A stretch of 64,000 nt of DNA from Planctomycetota bacterium. GTDB lineage: Bacteria; Planctomycetota; UBA11346. The notes below the pieces were generated by a model. That model was not told the origin of the DNA and did no database searches. It worked only from the letters and a program-made list of their open reading frames with translations. Within the stretch, counting starts at the first letter, position 1; the number at the start of each line of letters is the position of its first letter. The DNA lies in NCBI GenBank assembly GCA_023150565.1, contig JAKLKR010000001.1, positions 1 through 64,000 on the forward strand, read 5' to 3'. A program made the position numbers and the translations under genes. Positions 32,800-43,630 of this stretch are shown one piece after another.

Positions 32800-35700
32800 T
32801 CAGCGCGCGCGCAGCTCGACCGCGCTGACCGTGCCGCCGCCGGGGGCGAGCAGTTCCAGGCGGTTGTCCTCGCCCGGGCGCAGCCAGGCGCTGAGGTTGA
32901 GGTCGGTGGCGGTGCCGAGCGAATGGTGGTGGCGGCGGAAGTAGCGGCCGTTCACCAGCACGCCGTCGAAGCCGCCGCTGTGGTCGATATGGATCCACAG
33001 CTGGCGGCCGGCCCAGGCGGCGGGGATGGCCACCGTGCGGGTCAGCAGGCGCGCCTTGCCCACCGTGCCGGGGAGCTGCACCGGCTTCACCGGGCGCAGC
33101 AGGTCCTCGCTCGCCGTCCACGCGCCCGCCAGGTCGAGGCGCTCCTTCGCCGCCGGCACGAAGGCCAGCCAGGCGTCGCCGCGCGGGCCGCACACCGTGC
33201 CCTCGCCGCGCACCTCGACCGCCAGCACATGGCGGGCGCCGGCGGCCGGGTCGAGGTCGAGGATCAGGCCGCCGCGGCCGTCGCCCTGGGTCACCTCTGT
33301 GCCATCCAGCCAGTAGCGCGCCCGACCGGCCATGGTCCAGCTGAACCAGCTCTTCAGCCACAGGGTGGTGCGCCCCGGGCCCCAGGCGGCGGGGACGGTG
33401 AAGGTCCGGCGCCACAGCACCCGGCGCGAGGGCAGCTCCTCGGGCACCGCCCACGGCGCCAGCCGGCGGCGCGGCCAGGCGCTGTCGTCGAGCGCGGGGG
33501 CGGCCAGCGGAGCGGGGTCGTCCTTGCCCTGTTCGTCGAGGGTGCGCACCGCCCAGCCGGGGTTGAGGTCGCACATCACGTCGTCGTAGTTTACGGTCGG
33601 CAGCTGCTGGTCCGGGACGCGCGCCGCCCGCCACCAGGCGCGCTGGAGATCGAGCCAGGCCAGCGGGGCCTCGGCGATGCGGCTGCGCGCGGTGAGGAAG
33701 ATGCGGGTTTCCAGCGGCTCGACGGCGAGGTTGCCGAGGGTGCCGTCGGCCACCGCCAGGTCGCGTCCGGTGAGCAGGTCGCGGGCGGCGGCCGGGCGCA
33801 GCGGGGCGGCGAAGCGCAGGGCGGTGCTCGCCGGCTTCTGGCGGTCCTGGTTCCACAGCGTCCACACGTCCCACAGGCCGTTGTTGGAAACCGCTTGGCG
33901 GAGCATGACGCCCTCGGCGCTGGCGGGCAGTTCCGCCACCTGTGTCCAGGCCAGCACATCGCCCAGCAGCTTGGCCATGGCGGCTCCGCCGAGGTCGCGC
34001 ACGCCGCCGAACTTGAGCCCCAGATGCACCACCTTGCCCTTGCCAAGCGGGCGCACGCCGGCGGCCACGCTGCCGTCCTCCCACTTGATCAGGTCGCGGC
34101 ATTCCGGCGCCACCGGCTCCAGGGTCAGGCCGTTGGCGTGGACCTGGCGGTCGGCCGGCCAGTCGGCGGAGCGGAACACCGTCTCGTCGCAACTGCGGAT
34201 GCGGCGCAGGCGGGTGGGGTTGCCGGCCTGGTCGTGGGGGTCGATGGCGGCGACGCGGTAGCCGGTGAGGCGGGCGATCGGCCAGGAATCCGGGCGCTCG
34301 GGGGTGTGGCGGCCGCTCTGGCCGAGGGTGACGAAGGTGCCGCCGGCGCGCACCCAGCCTTCGATGCGTGCCACCTGCTCCTCGTCCATCACGGTGGAGT
34401 TGCTGTCGATCACCACCCGGTAGCCGGCGGCATTGCCGCCGCCGTCGGCGGCGAAGTCGCGGTCGGTGATGGCGTCGATGTGCCGGCGCGCGCCCAGCTG
34501 GTCGCTCACCCGGCAGCCCCAGTAGCCCGATGGCAGGGACCGGTCGTGGTCGCCGCCCCAGGGGAAGCCGCCGAACTGGCCGACGCGGTCGCTGAACAGC
34601 ATCGCCACCGCAGCCTTGGGCGGGTGGACCTTGCCGATCGTCTTCACCAGCGGCTGGATGCGCTCGAAGTGCTGGCGGATGGCGTCGTTCCAGAACACGT
34701 CGCCGATGTGGATGAAGTAGTGCACCGCCTGCACGCCTTCGGTGAAATACAGCCCCATCATGTGCTTGAAGCCGGGCAGGTCGGGCGCCGGGCCGCCGGG
34801 CTCGAGCGAGAACGGCAGGTCCGAGCCGCGCATCAGCATGGGCAGGTAGTCGTTCCAGAACCCGCCCATGTGCCCGGTGTTGTGGAAGCGCCCGCCGTAC
34901 TCCTCGCACAGCTGCTTGATCTGGGCGTAGTACGAGTCGGGCGCCATGTTGATGATCGAGCGCTCGGCATCGGCGCCGCGGATCATCGCCATGCCGCGCC
35001 GCACCGCGTCGACGCGGGTGGCGGTGCGCCAGTCGGTGAAGTCGACCCAGCGCGCATTGGCCCCCGCGCCCAGGGCGGGGTAGTGCACCGGCTGGTGGTG
35101 CGAGAGGTAGACGCGGTAGCCGAGCAGGCCCTGGGGCAGGCGCAGGGCCAGGGTGTTGCGCCCGGGCACGATGGCCGAGGTGACCTCGTAGGCGCCCCAG
35201 TGCGGGGTGGCGTGCTCGGTCGCATCGTCGCCCACTGTGGCGCCGTTGAGATGGGCCTGGACCACGTCGGCCTTGGGCTCGCCGGCATTGAGGTCCCACA
35301 GGTAGAGCCAGGTGCGCCGGCCGGCGCCGAGCCAGGACTGGGGCACCTCGAAGCTGCGGCGCAGCACCGCCGGCTGGTGCGGCAGGTGCATGGCCAGGTC
35401 GTTGCCGGGGGCGCTGATGGCCGGCCAGGCGCGGTCGTCGCACTCGGCGGCGAACCACTCCGCCGGGGCCAGCACCGGCTTGCGTTCGTAGGGCTTGGGT
35501 TTGGGCGCGTCGGCCGCCGGCTTTGGTTCGTAGCTGATGCGCCAGTCGCCGCGCAGATCGATGGCCTCGGGTCCCCAGCCGAGGAAGTCGGCGACCTCGG
35601 GCACGCGCACCGCGTCCCAGCCGGCGAGCGGCTGCTCCCAGCGCTTCGCCAGCGCGTCGAGCGAGCCATGGCGGCCCTTGAGCCAGTCGCGGTAGCTGCG

Positions 35701-36873
35701 GTCGGCGAGCGCGCCGTGTTCCAGGAACACGTCGTGCTTGCCGTGGCAGAGCTCGCCGTGGGGTTCGAGGTAGTCGAGCAGCAGCGGGTCCCCGCGCCAG
35801 GTGCGCACCTGCTGCTGGAGGTTGGCCAGCTGCTCGTCCTTGCCGGCAAGCGACGACCACGACAGCGCGCGCGAGGATGCGCACCACGATTCCGCCACCC
35901 GGTGCGAGCCGCCGCTGAACTGCGGCATGGTCTGCTGGATGTCGCCGGGATGGCGGTTGAGCAGCCAGGTGGGGATGCTGTTGTTGGTGTTCAGCACCCA
36001 CGGCTGGCCGCGGCGGACCTGGGCGTCGCGGGCGAAGCCCCACCAGTTGCGGTTGGTGCCGCCGGCTGCGCTGTCGATCTCGCTCGGGGTCGCCCACATC
36101 ACCAGACCGGCGTCCTGGCGCTTGGCGAAGTCGAATTCCTGCAGGACGTCGTAGTCCTTCCACGCCGTGCCCTTGGGGGTCTCCCACGGGCGGTAGTAGA
36201 AGCGGAAGCCGTGCTGGTCCCAGGTGTCGAGCCAGGCCGGCACCGGGGCGTCGGCGGCGGCGCTGGCGGCGGCGCCCAGGGGGGCGACCACCGCCGCGGC
36301 CAGGGTCTGGAGGTCGGCGGCCTCGCCTGCGGCGAGGATCACCACCGCGTTGCCGGCGGTCACCGCCAGGATGCGCCCCTGGCCCTCGGCCACCGCCACC
36401 GGCAGTTCGCGCCCGCCCACGGTGATGGTGGCGTCGGCGACTCCACCCAGGCTGCGCAGGTCGGCACGGTACTTGGCCAGGGTGAGCCGGGCCTTGGCGG
36501 CATCGGCGGCGGTCAGGCGCAGGTACGAGGCCTGACGCCCGGGGCCGGGGGTGAAGACGGCCTGTTCGCCGGCGAGGGGGCCGTAGCCGCGCAGGGGCTG
36601 CTCGGGACGCCGGGTGCCGCCGGAGCGCGTCCAGCCCTCGGGCAGGATGGTCGAGGGGGCCGGGGCCTGGGTCGCCATGGCATCGCCGCTGGTGCCCGGG
36701 GACGCTGCGCCGGCGCCGGCCGTGCGTCCGGATCCATCCCCAACGGCCATGCAGCCGACCGTGAGTCCGCCGCCGACGAGCAGGAAGCCGCCGAGTGCGA
36801 GCAGCATCGTTCGGCGTGAGGACCGTGCCGGGCGACGGCCGTTCTGACGCCGGACGGGGGACCCTCTGCGCAT
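32800..36873 (-). CDS. Giant secreted glycoside-hydrolase-like protein
   Basis: 1357 residues. A basic, twin-arginine-rich N-terminus leads to a hydrophobic core ([20 protein letters not shown]), a likely exported lipoprotein or TAT-like substrate. A small alpha/beta domain (~90-180) precedes a TIM-barrel-like region ([19 protein letters not shown]), a GH2-type jelly roll (~525-600), a trimerisation/amidotransferase-like domain (~820-880; [17 protein letters not shown]) and two more beta-sandwiches at the C-terminus ([27 protein letters not shown]). [16 protein letters not shown] is shared with the gene at 15186. The start at 36873 was taken over ATG 36885 because of the GGAG site 6 nt upstream. 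Operator 7 lies 30 nt upstream. Confidence 0.72.
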   Translation of the reverse strand: MRRGSPVRRQNGRRPARSSRRTMLLALGGFLLVGGGLTVGCMAVGDGSGRTAGAGAASPGTSGDAMATQAPAPSTILPEGWTRSGGTRRPEQPLRGYGPLAGEQAVFTPGPGRQASYLRLTAADAAKARLTLAKYRADLRSLGGVADATITVGGRELPVAVAEGQGRILAVTAGNAVVILAAGEAADLQTLAAAVVAPLGAAASAAADAPVPAWLDTWDQHGFRFYYRPWETPKGTAWKDYDVLQEFDFAKRQDAGLVMWATPSEIDSAAGGTNRNWWGFARDAQVRRGQPWVLNTNNSIPTWLLNRHPGDIQQTMPQFSGGSHRVAESWCASSRALSWSSLAGKDEQLANLQQQVRTWRGDPLLLDYLEPHGELCHGKHDVFLEHGALADRSYRDWLKGRHGSLDALAKRWEQPLAGWDAVRVPEVADFLGWGPEAIDLRGDWRISYEPKPAADAPKPKPYERKPVLAPAEWFAAECDDRAWPAISAPGNDLAMHLPHQPAVLRRSFEVPQSWLGAGRRTWLYLWDLNAGEPKADVVQAHLNGATVGDDATEHATPHWGAYEVTSAIVPGRNTLALRLPQGLLGYRVYLSHHQPVHYPALGAGANARWVDFTDWRTATRVDAVRRGMAMIRGADAERSIINMAPDSYYAQIKQLCEEYGGRFHNTGHMGGFWNDYLPMLMRGSDLPFSLEPGGPAPDLPGFKHMMGLYFTEGVQAVHYFIHIGDVFWNDAIRQHFERIQPLVKTIGKVHPPKAAVAMLFSDRVGQFGGFPWGGDHDRSLPSGYWGCRVSDQLGARRHIDAITDRDFAADGGGNAAGYRVVIDSNSTVMDEEQVARIEGWVRAGGTFVTLGQSGRHTPERPDSWPIARLTGYRVAAIDPHDQAGNPTRLRRIRSCDETVFRSADWPADRQVHANGLTLEPVAPECRDLIKWEDGSVAAGVRPLGKGKVVHLGLKFGGVRDLGGAAMAKLLGDVLAWTQVAELPASAEGVMLRQAVSNNGLWDVWTLWNQDRQKPASTALRFAAPLRPAAARDLLTGRDLAVADGTLGNLAVEPLETRIFLTARSRIAEAPLAWLDLQRAWWRAARVPDQQLPTVNYDDVMCDLNPGWAVRTLDEQGKDDPAPLAAPALDDSAWPRRRLAPWAVPEELPSRRVLWRRTFTVPAAWGPGRTTLWLKSWFSWTMAGRARYWLDGTEVTQGDGRGGLILDLDPAAGARHVLAVEVRGEGTVCGPRGDAWLAFVPAAKERLDLAGAWTASEDLLRPVKPVQLPGTVGKARLLTRTVAIPAAWAGRQLWIHIDHSGGFDGVLVNGRYFRRHHHSLGTATDLNLSAWLRPGEDNRLELLAPGGGTVSAVELRAR

Positions 36874-36903
36874 GGCGTTCTCCATCTCGTTGTACGGACA
36901 TGA

Positions 36904-36913
36904 CAACCGGTTG
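36904..36913. promoter_or_regulatory. CAACCGGTTG operator 7
   Basis: Perfect copy 30 nt upstream of the leftward giant glycosidase-like gene, and 173 bp from operator 8, in the divergent gap between the two giant genes. Confidence 0.8.
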
Positions 36914-37005
36914 TTGACTGTAAAACATACCACGGAAACCAGCGGTCGAGAAAATGTCCGCGTGTGATCCCCCCGGGGTCGGCGAACTACAGGCGGAGAG
37001 CTCCC

Positions 37006-40000
37006 ATGGCGACCAACGCACCGGCCCCGGTGCCAGCCCAGCCGCTGGCCGTAACTGCCGATCTCATCAGGAAATGCAACCGGTTGTATATTGCCATGGC
37101 AGCGGCCGCGGTGTACGGGGTGGCACCCGCCGCCGAGGGCCTGGTGCCCAATCCAGGGTTCGAGGAGGGCGGCGAGGCCGCGCGCGCCTGGCAGGTGGAC
37201 GGGGGCAGGCCGCTCACCGCCGCCGCGGTCGCCGCCAAGGGCAGCGCCCAGGTCTCGTGGGCCGAGGGTTCCCGCGGCGAGGGCGCGCGCAGCCTGCGCG
37301 TGCAGGGGGCCGGCACCGCCGGCAGCGACTACGCCCTGGTCACCTCCCCCCACCTGCGGGTCGAACCGGGGTTCACCTACCAGGCCGGGGCCTGGTACCG
37401 GGCCAGCGGCCTGGCGCCCGAGAACGGCGACCGCACCCGTTCCGCCCATGTCATCCTCGATGTGTTCCAGCACGACGCGCAGATCCGCCGGCTGGGCAAC
37501 ACCCGCGCCATCGCCAGCGTCAACTCCGCCGACTGGGTGCCGCTGGATACCGCCGCCTTCACCGTGCCCGAGGGCGTGACCTCGGTGCAGCTGCGCCTGC
37601 AGGTCAGCAACAGCGTGCCCGGCGCCCCGGTCGAGGTGCGCTTCGACGACGCCTGGCTGCTGCCCGCCGACGCCGGCGTGCCCAACCCCGGCTGCGAGGC
37701 CCTCGACGGCCAGGGCCAGCCGGTGGCGTGGCGCAGCCAGGGCACCGGCCGCACCAGCGTCGACGCCGCGGTGCGGCATGGCGGCGCCCGCAGCCTGGCG
37801 GTGGCCGACGCCGGCGACGGCCTGATGTCGGGCTGGACCACGGTGATGCCGCTGCGCCCCGACCGCAGCTACCGCTTCGCCGGCTGGGCCAAGGGCGGCA
37901 AGCTGGCGGCCAACGGCTTCCTCGCCGGCGGCGCCCTGCAGATGGAGTTCCTCGACGGCGAGGACCGCGTGCTGGGCAAGCCGGTGCTGTCGCCCACCGT
38001 CGGTCCCGAGCAGGACTGGAGCGAGCTGGCCACCCCCGCCGCCCAGCCGCCTGCGGGCGCGGTGCGCCTGCGCCTGACCGTCGGCCTGCGCTACTGCAAC
38101 GGCACCGCCTGGTTCGACGATCTGCGCCTGGAGGCCGCGCCGGCGGCGGTGGTCGGCCAGGTGCTGGTGAAGCGCAGGCCGGTGGCCGACCCCTCGGCGC
38201 CCTATGCCGTCAACCTGCTCGCCAACGGCGAGGTCGAGGCCGGCGAGGGCGACCGCCCGGCGGGCTGGACCTTCGTCGGGCGCAGCGAGCAGGACTGGAG
38301 CGCCGACGCCCTCGCCGCCTTCCACCGCGAGGGCCGTCCGCGCCCCGACATCGGCCGCGCCCGCCCGGGCTGGAGCCGCGACCAGACCTACCAGGGCGGC
38401 GGCGCCCTGCTGCTGGAGTCGCTCGACCCGCCGCTGTCCAAGCATTCGCAGTGGTACGGGCGCAACCCGGTCGACGGCTGCTGGCTGTCCGATCCCATGC
38501 CGTGCAGCGCCGACGCCAGCTACCTGGCCGGGGCCTGGATCAACCCCGGCGCCGACATCGGCTCGCCGTGGTTCGGACCGCTCGAACTGCAGTTCTTCGA
38601 TGCCGGGGGGCGCAGGCTCGACGCGCGCGCCCCGCGCAGCGGCCTGGGCGAGGCCCCGGCCGGCACCTGGACGTGGTGGACCACCCGCCCTTACACCGCC
38701 CCCGCCAACGCGGTGGCGATGCGTCTGCGCGTCGGCCAGGAGCTGTCCGCCGACCGCGGCGGCTGGGGCCGCGCGCGCTACGACAACCTGGCGGTGTGGG
38801 CGCTGCCCGCGGGCGCGCCGCCGCCCCCGGCGCGCGCCGGCGACAGCAGCGACCACCGGGCCTGGATCGGCGCCCTGGCCACCGCCAGCCGTCCGCCCTA
38901 CCAGAGCGCCCCGGCCCAGGCCGCGCCCTATGAAAGCTGCTGGCTCGCCCCGGTGAACAGCGTGCCCGGCAACTGCTTCCGCGATCCCGGGGCGGCCCTG
39001 CGCCTGCGCCTGGCGTTGCGCAACGTGCTCGGCGAGGCGCGCAGCCTGCGCCTGCGCGCCCTGCCCACCGACTGGCGCGGCGAGGCCTTGCCCGCGGTCG
39101 AGGTGCCGGCCATGCCGGTGGCCGGCTTCGGCGCCGCCACCGCCGAGGTGGAGCTGCCCACCCCCGCGCGCTTCGGCACCTACCACCTCGCGGTCGAGGT
39201 GCTGGAGGGCGAGGCGGTGGTGGGCGGCGGTTCGGCGCGCTTCGCCGTGCTGCCGCCGCTCGAGCGCCCGCGCACCGTGCCGGCGATCTGGGGCGTGACC
39301 CCGCTGATCGACCACCTGCAGGGCGGCGGCAACCCCTTCGAGGATGAGCTGGGCGCGCTGTTCCGCACCGCCGGCTTCGGCATCACCTGGGTGCGTCTGT
39401 ACGGCAACGAGCTGAAGATCGACCAGCCCGCCACCATCACCGCCGCGGTCGCCAAGCTGCGGCCGGAACTGCAGTGGTGGCGCTCGCTCGGCATCCGCCC
39501 GGTGCTGCAACTGAACCTGCCCTGGCCGCGGCCGGTGAAGCGCGAGACCTACGTCGCCGCCGGCCGCGCCATCGCTGCCGCCAGCAGGGACCTGGTGCTG
39601 GCCTACGGCAACCACGGCATCGAGCAGGCCAACTCCGCCTCGCCCTACCGCGGCGGCGGCAAGGACCGCCTGACCGACGAGGAATACGACACCATCCTCG
39701 CCGGGCTGAGCGAGGGCCTGAAGGCCGAGGCCCCGGGCATCCCGGTGCTGGTCGGCAACATCGCCACCGACTGGGAAGGCAAGACCCTCAACCGCATCTA
39801 CAAGACCTGCGGGAAGGACGCCTTCGACGGCGCCATCCTCAACGCCTACCTCGGCGTGACCATGACCATCCTCAACAACCTCACGGTCTTCGACGCCCAC
39901 GGCGACGGCGCCAAGGGCATCTGGCAGGAGGAGACCGCACTGCAGCGTTCGCCGATCAGCGGCGAGGCCCGCCGCTACGGCGAGGGCGAGGGCGCGGCCA

Positions 40001-41376
40001 ATCTGGTGCGCGGCTGGCTGGAACCGGCGATCAAGGCCGGTCCGCGGTTGAAGTCGTTCACCATGTGGGGCTTCCGCTCCCGCGGCGGCAGCGAGGACGA
40101 CATCGCCATGGTCAATGAGCAGCTGCAGCCGCGGCCGCAGTTCGTCGCCCATGCGGTGATGGCCGACGCCCTCGCCGACGCCTCCTATGTCGCCGACCGT
40201 TCGCGCGGGCGCCTGACCTGCGGCGAATGGACGCGCGGCGACGGCGCCCTGCTGGTGCTGTGGTCGAATGCCGGCAGCCAGGCGGTGACCCTCGAGGCGC
40301 CCACCGGCGCGCTCACGGTGATGGACCTGATGGGCAACCGCCGGACGGTGCAGGCGGTCGACGGGGTGGCGGTGCTCAATATCGGCACCGAGCCGGTGTA
40401 CTGCTTCGGCGGCGGCAAGCTCGCCTTCAGCACCCGCATCGAACTGGCCCTGGGCCACGGCACGGTGCAGGCCGGCAAGCCGCAGCTGCGCCTGATCGTG
40501 CGCAACAACCAGGATGCCGCCACCACCGTCAGGCTGGCGCTCAGCGGCCCGCTGGCGGGGGCCGCCCCGGCCGAGCTGGCGGTGCCCGCGCACGGCCAGG
40601 CGGTGGTCGACGTGGCCATGCGCCAGGACCTGCCGGCGGGTGCGCGCACACCCTTCGCCGCCACCGCCACCACCGCCTCGGGCGCGGTGTTCGCCGCCGA
40701 TGCGGCGCTCAACGTCGCCTGCGCGGTGCGCGCCGCCGCCGCGGTGCCGCTCGACGGCAGCTGGAGCGGCCCGTGGGCCACGGCTCCGCGCATCGCCTTC
40801 GGCACCGCCCCCGGCGAGGTCACCCCGCCCTCGGTGCCGGGCGACAGCCACAGCGGGCCGGACGACATCCAGGGCGTGATGCGCCTGCTGTGGGATGACC
40901 GCCACCTCTACCTGGGGGTCGAGGCCCTCGACGACATCCACTTCCCGCAGACCGAGCGCAACGGCTGGGGCTTCATGGGCGACTCGATCGAGTTCGCGGT
41001 GCAGCCCGACGGCATCCTCTCCAACCTCGCTCCGCGCTTCGAATACGAGCTGTACCGGCCCAAGGACGATCCGGTGCCGGCGCTCAACCGCCGCTTCCCG
41101 GCCGAGCGCGCCGGTGGGGTGCCGGGCTGGGGCGCAGCGGTGGCGGCGACCGGCGTCCGCGGCGGGGTGAACTACCAGCTCGCCATTCCCTGGGCCGAGA
41201 TCGGCGTCGCCGCCGCGCCGGCGGTGGGCAAGGTGCTGACCCTGGGGGTGGTGCTGAACGACGCCGACACTCCCAAGTTCCTCAGCGGCGGCCGCGGGCG
41301 CATCCTGTGGTTCCGCGGCGTCGACACCAAGGCCACCGAGGGCTTCGGAGATGTGGTTCTGGTGGGGTCGCCGTGA
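37006..41376 (+). CDS. Giant secreted multi-module glycosidase-like protein (CenC-like modules, clan-A barrel, CBM9-like)
   Basis: About 1456 residues. Three CenC/CBM4_9-like jelly rolls start at [11 protein letters not shown] (~46), NPGCEALDG (~226) and [11 protein letters not shown] (~404). A TIM barrel like clan GH-A follows (~755-1060; [34 protein letters not shown] as possible acid/base and nucleophile regions). A beta domain and a CBM9/DOMON-like module (~1245 to the end; [30 protein letters not shown]) close it. The start is uncertain: ATG 37006 has a GGAG site, but operator 8 would then be coding; ATG 37096, 9 nt after that operator, is the alternative. The downstream pseudopilin is 41 nt away. 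Confidence 0.72.
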   Translation: MATNAPAPVPAQPLAVTADLIRKCNRLYIAMAAAAVYGVAPAAEGLVPNPGFEEGGEAARAWQVDGGRPLTAAAVAAKGSAQVSWAEGSRGEGARSLRVQGAGTAGSDYALVTSPHLRVEPGFTYQAGAWYRASGLAPENGDRTRSAHVILDVFQHDAQIRRLGNTRAIASVNSADWVPLDTAAFTVPEGVTSVQLRLQVSNSVPGAPVEVRFDDAWLLPADAGVPNPGCEALDGQGQPVAWRSQGTGRTSVDAAVRHGGARSLAVADAGDGLMSGWTTVMPLRPDRSYRFAGWAKGGKLAANGFLAGGALQMEFLDGEDRVLGKPVLSPTVGPEQDWSELATPAAQPPAGAVRLRLTVGLRYCNGTAWFDDLRLEAAPAAVVGQVLVKRRPVADPSAPYAVNLLANGEVEAGEGDRPAGWTFVGRSEQDWSADALAAFHREGRPRPDIGRARPGWSRDQTYQGGGALLLESLDPPLSKHSQWYGRNPVDGCWLSDPMPCSADASYLAGAWINPGADIGSPWFGPLELQFFDAGGRRLDARAPRSGLGEAPAGTWTWWTTRPYTAPANAVAMRLRVGQELSADRGGWGRARYDNLAVWALPAGAPPPPARAGDSSDHRAWIGALATASRPPYQSAPAQAAPYESCWLAPVNSVPGNCFRDPGAALRLRLALRNVLGEARSLRLRALPTDWRGEALPAVEVPAMPVAGFGAATAEVELPTPARFGTYHLAVEVLEGEAVVGGGSARFAVLPPLERPRTVPAIWGVTPLIDHLQGGGNPFEDELGALFRTAGFGITWVRLYGNELKIDQPATITAAVAKLRPELQWWRSLGIRPVLQLNLPWPRPVKRETYVAAGRAIAAASRDLVLAYGNHGIEQANSASPYRGGGKDRLTDEEYDTILAGLSEGLKAEAPGIPVLVGNIATDWEGKTLNRIYKTCGKDAFDGAILNAYLGVTMTILNNLTVFDAHGDGAKGIWQEETALQRSPISGEARRYGEGEGAANLVRGWLEPAIKAGPRLKSFTMWGFRSRGGSEDDIAMVNEQLQPRPQFVAHAVMADALADASYVADRSRGRLTCGEWTRGDGALLVLWSNAGSQAVTLEAPTGALTVMDLMGNRRTVQAVDGVAVLNIGTEPVYCFGGGKLAFSTRIELALGHGTVQAGKPQLRLIVRNNQDAATTVRLALSGPLAGAAPAELAVPAHGQAVVDVAMRQDLPAGARTPFAATATTASGAVFAADAALNVACAVRAAAAVPLDGSWSGPWATAPRIAFGTAPGEVTPPSVPGDSHSGPDDIQGVMRLLWDDRHLYLGVEALDDIHFPQTERNGWGFMGDSIEFAVQPDGILSNLAPRFEYELYRPKDDPVPALNRRFPAERAGGVPGWGAAVAATGVRGGVNYQLAIPWAEIGVAAAPAVGKVLTLGVVLNDADTPKFLSGGRGRILWFRGVDTKATEGFGDVVLVGSP
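37077..37086. promoter_or_regulatory. CAACCGGTTG operator 8
   Basis: Perfect copy 9 nt before ATG 37096, or inside the coding region if translation begins at 37006. All other copies precede starts, which favours 37096 on regulatory grounds. Confidence 0.75.
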
Positions 41377-41417
41377 CGGAAAATCCGGGGTATGCTGTCC
41401 TGGCCCCGGGGGGCTCC

Positions 41418-42050
41418 ATGCGCGCCTTCACCCTGATCGAGCTGCTGGTGGTGATCGCCATCGTGGCGATCCTGGCGGCGATGCTGCTGCCGGCGGTGAA
41501 CCTGGTGCGCAACGCGGCCTGGAAAAGCGTGTGCGGCTCGAACCTGCGCCAGATGTACGTCGCCTATCACAGCTACGCCGAGGACTGGGAGGGCGCCCTG
41601 CCGCGCACCAACCTGCCCACCCTCTACAACCCCAACGACGTCCATGCCGGCCAGTCGCGTCAACTGAACGAGCAGGCCTGTGGCCAATGGGGCAGCCACC
41701 ATCCGCCGATCACCGTGTGCCCGACCGCCCGTGGGAAGGTGGGGAAGCATGGCGAGACCTACATCTGCTACACCGCCCCGACCTACTACCACAACCACCG
41801 GCCGTGGAACAGCGGCAGCCAGTTCATCTCCCCCAAGAACCACCTGGGCCCGGTGGCGGCCGCGGCCATGCCGCTGCTGGTCGAGAACCACCCGCTGTGG
41901 AGCGGCGGCTACCACCAGCCCTGGGATGCGCCGGTGCGTTTCAACTACGCGCACACCGGATTGATGAACCTGCTGTGCTTCGACGGGCACATCGGCTCCA
42001 CCACAATCGCCAAGCAGTCCGACACCCTGAACGGCTACCTGAGCCCGTAG
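41418..42050 (+). CDS. Pseudopilin-like prepilin protein with H-x9-DG motif, very short leader
   Basis: A 210-residue protein, the shortest of the six. The leader is only MRA before [20 protein letters not shown]. It lacks CPENR but has [23 protein letters not shown] and [13 protein letters not shown] (H-x9-DG). It is closest to the pseudopilin at 53613 (shared AEDWEG, HSPAITVCP-like HHPPITVCP, YxCYxxPTY). The GGGGGG site precedes the ATG; a CCGGGGTATGCT box lies at 41385-41396. It is cotranscribed after the giant glycosidase-like gene and before a LacI fusion gene. Confidence 0.88.
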   Translation: MRAFTLIELLVVIAIVAILAAMLLPAVNLVRNAAWKSVCGSNLRQMYVAYHSYAEDWEGALPRTNLPTLYNPNDVHAGQSRQLNEQACGQWGSHHPPITVCPTARGKVGKHGETYICYTAPTYYHNHRPWNSGSQFISPKNHLGPVAAAAMPLLVENHPLWSGGYHQPWDAPVRFNYAHTGLMNLLCFDGHIGSTTIAKQSDTLNGYLSP

Positions 42051-42089
42051 ACGGTTGCCGGCCGCCACCGCTCCTGCGCATCATTCCCC

Positions 42090-43403
42090 ATGGCCCGTCC
42101 TGGCGCATCCCTGGTCCTGAACGCCGATGAAACCCAGGCCCTGGGCGCCCTGGCGGAGGGGCCGGCGAGCCCGCCGCCGCTGGCACGGGCGGCGCGCATC
42201 CTGCTGCTGCTGGCCGAGGGGCGTTCCGGGGTGGCGATCGCGCGCGCGCTGGCGGTGTCGCCGCAGACGGTGTGCGCTTGGCGCATGCGCTTCCGCCAGC
42301 GCCGGCTGGCGGCGCTGGAGCTGCCGGCCGCCGCACCGTCCCCGGCGGCGCAGCCCGCCCAAGACCCGGCGCCCCAGCCGGTGACCCTGCAACGCATCGC
42401 CGCCCTGGTGGGGGTGCACAAGTCGACCGTCCATCGCGTGCTCCAGCATGGCGGCGATGACGATTCGCCGCTGGCGCAGCGCATCCGCATCGCCGCCTAC
42501 GAGCTCGGCTACCGCCCGGGGGCCGCCTACGCCGTGCGCCAGGGGGTGCGGCGACGCTTCCGCCCGGGCGACGCGCGCCGCCAGGTGCTGTGCTTCCTGC
42601 CCGCCTGCAGCTTCCGTTCGCCCTACCACCTGCGCCTGTGGACCGGCATCACCGATGTGCTGGCGGATTCCGGTTACGACCTGCTGCTGCGCCTGGCGGG
42701 CGGCCTGATCGACCGCCAGCTGCCGGCCGCGGTCGCGCGCGGCGAGGTGGCGGCGGTGATCACCTCCGACACTCCGAGCTGGCTGGGGGTGGTGCAGGGC
42801 ATGCTCGCCGGCCAGCCGGCCGAGCGCCGTCCGGCGCTGATCGGCCTGCTCAGCGCCATCCCCGGGGCGTGGAGCGTCCACCTCGACTTCCATGGCCTGG
42901 GCCGCCAGGTCATGGGCCACCTGCTCGACCTCGGGCACCACCGCCTCATCGCCATCGAGGAGCGGCCGGAGCTCACCGCCGGCTTCCGTGCCGAGCTGGC
43001 GGCCCGCGGTCTCGACCCCGGCGCCCTCCAGGTCTGCCACATGGTGCCCGATCCCGGGACTGCCGAGGAACGGTTGGCCAGCACCTTGGCCCGGCTGCAG
43101 GCCGCCCAGCCGCAGGCCACCGCCTTTCTCGCGCCCAACGACCCCATCGCGCTGCTGGCGGTGCGGCATTTCACCGCACAAGGGCTGGCGGTGCCGACGG
43201 CGATGAGCGTGGTCGGTTTCGACGGCACCCATGCCCTGCCCGGTGCCGACGGCGCCAACCTGCTGACCTCGGTGGCGCTGCCGCTCGAGGAGCTGGGGCA
43301 GGCCGCCGCACGCCTGGCCATGGACCCCGGGCCGGTGCCGCGCCAGGTGCTGTTGCCGGCGACCTTCCGTGTGCGCGCCACCACCGCCCGGGCACCTGGA
43401 TGA
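42090..43403 (+). CDS. LacI-family regulator fused to an IS630/transposase-type HTH
   Basis: 437 residues. Residues ~8-75 (LVLNADETQALGALAEG, RAARILLLLAEGRSGVAIAR, VSPQTVCAWRMRFRQRRLAAL) match the N-terminal HTH of IS630-type transposases. A proline/alanine linker leads to a LacI HTH (~96-120; VTLQRIAALVGVHKSTVHRV) and hinge (AAYELGYRPG). The rest is the LacI effector domain (DLGHHRLIAIEER, FLAPNDPIALLAV, MSVVGFDG). The recognition helix equals that of the LacI protein at 5810 over HKSTVHR, so both may share CAACCGGTTG sites. The start ATG lies 39 nt after the pseudopilin. No transposase catalytic domain is present. Confidence 0.82.
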   Translation: MARPGASLVLNADETQALGALAEGPASPPPLARAARILLLLAEGRSGVAIARALAVSPQTVCAWRMRFRQRRLAALELPAAAPSPAAQPAQDPAPQPVTLQRIAALVGVHKSTVHRVLQHGGDDDSPLAQRIRIAAYELGYRPGAAYAVRQGVRRRFRPGDARRQVLCFLPACSFRSPYHLRLWTGITDVLADSGYDLLLRLAGGLIDRQLPAAVARGEVAAVITSDTPSWLGVVQGMLAGQPAERRPALIGLLSAIPGAWSVHLDFHGLGRQVMGHLLDLGHHRLIAIEERPELTAGFRAELAARGLDPGALQVCHMVPDPGTAEERLASTLARLQAAQPQATAFLAPNDPIALLAVRHFTAQGLAVPTAMSVVGFDGTHALPGADGANLLTSVALPLEELGQAAARLAMDPGPVPRQVLLPATFRVRATTARAPG

Positions 43404-43463
43404 GGCGGGGGTTCTTCAAGGACCCTGCCCGCGTGCAACCCGGGGCTGGAGAATGGCCCTCCA

Positions 43464-43481
43464 CCCGGCCCGGTGGCCGGG
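43464..43481 (+). other. Hairpin CCCGGCC/GGCCGGG in the gap before the propeller gene
   Basis: 7-bp stem with a 4-nt loop in the 227-bp gap between the LacI fusion and the 1535-aa protein gene. No T-run follows directly, so its role as terminator is weak. The rest of this gap shows no gene. Confidence 0.35.
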
Positions 43482-43630
43482 ATGCAAAGCCGCTGGCGAC
43501 AAGGGTCTTCCTGGCCGCCACCGGGTTCGGCCGAGCGCTGCCGCCCAGGGAAAGACTTTTTGCGCCGCCGCCTGCTGGCGTGCACGATGACCGCTGCCGA
43601 GTTCCTGCGCCCGCCCACGGAAGGACGATC

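Noticed and set aside
3652..37086. Recurrent short peptide YNRLY/CNRLY at the ends of several open frames
   Set aside because: It is only the translation of the CAACCGGTTGTA operator, not a conserved protein tail.
36874..40941. Extension of the leftward giant gene frame through the opposite-strand gene
   Set aside because: Residues upstream of the 36873 start are low-complexity antisense of the CenC-like gene, and a ribosome site and operator mark the real start.
42090..42340. Possible insertion sequence (IS630 fragment)
   Set aside because: Only the HTH is present, in frame with LacI, with no catalytic domain, terminal repeats or target duplication seen.
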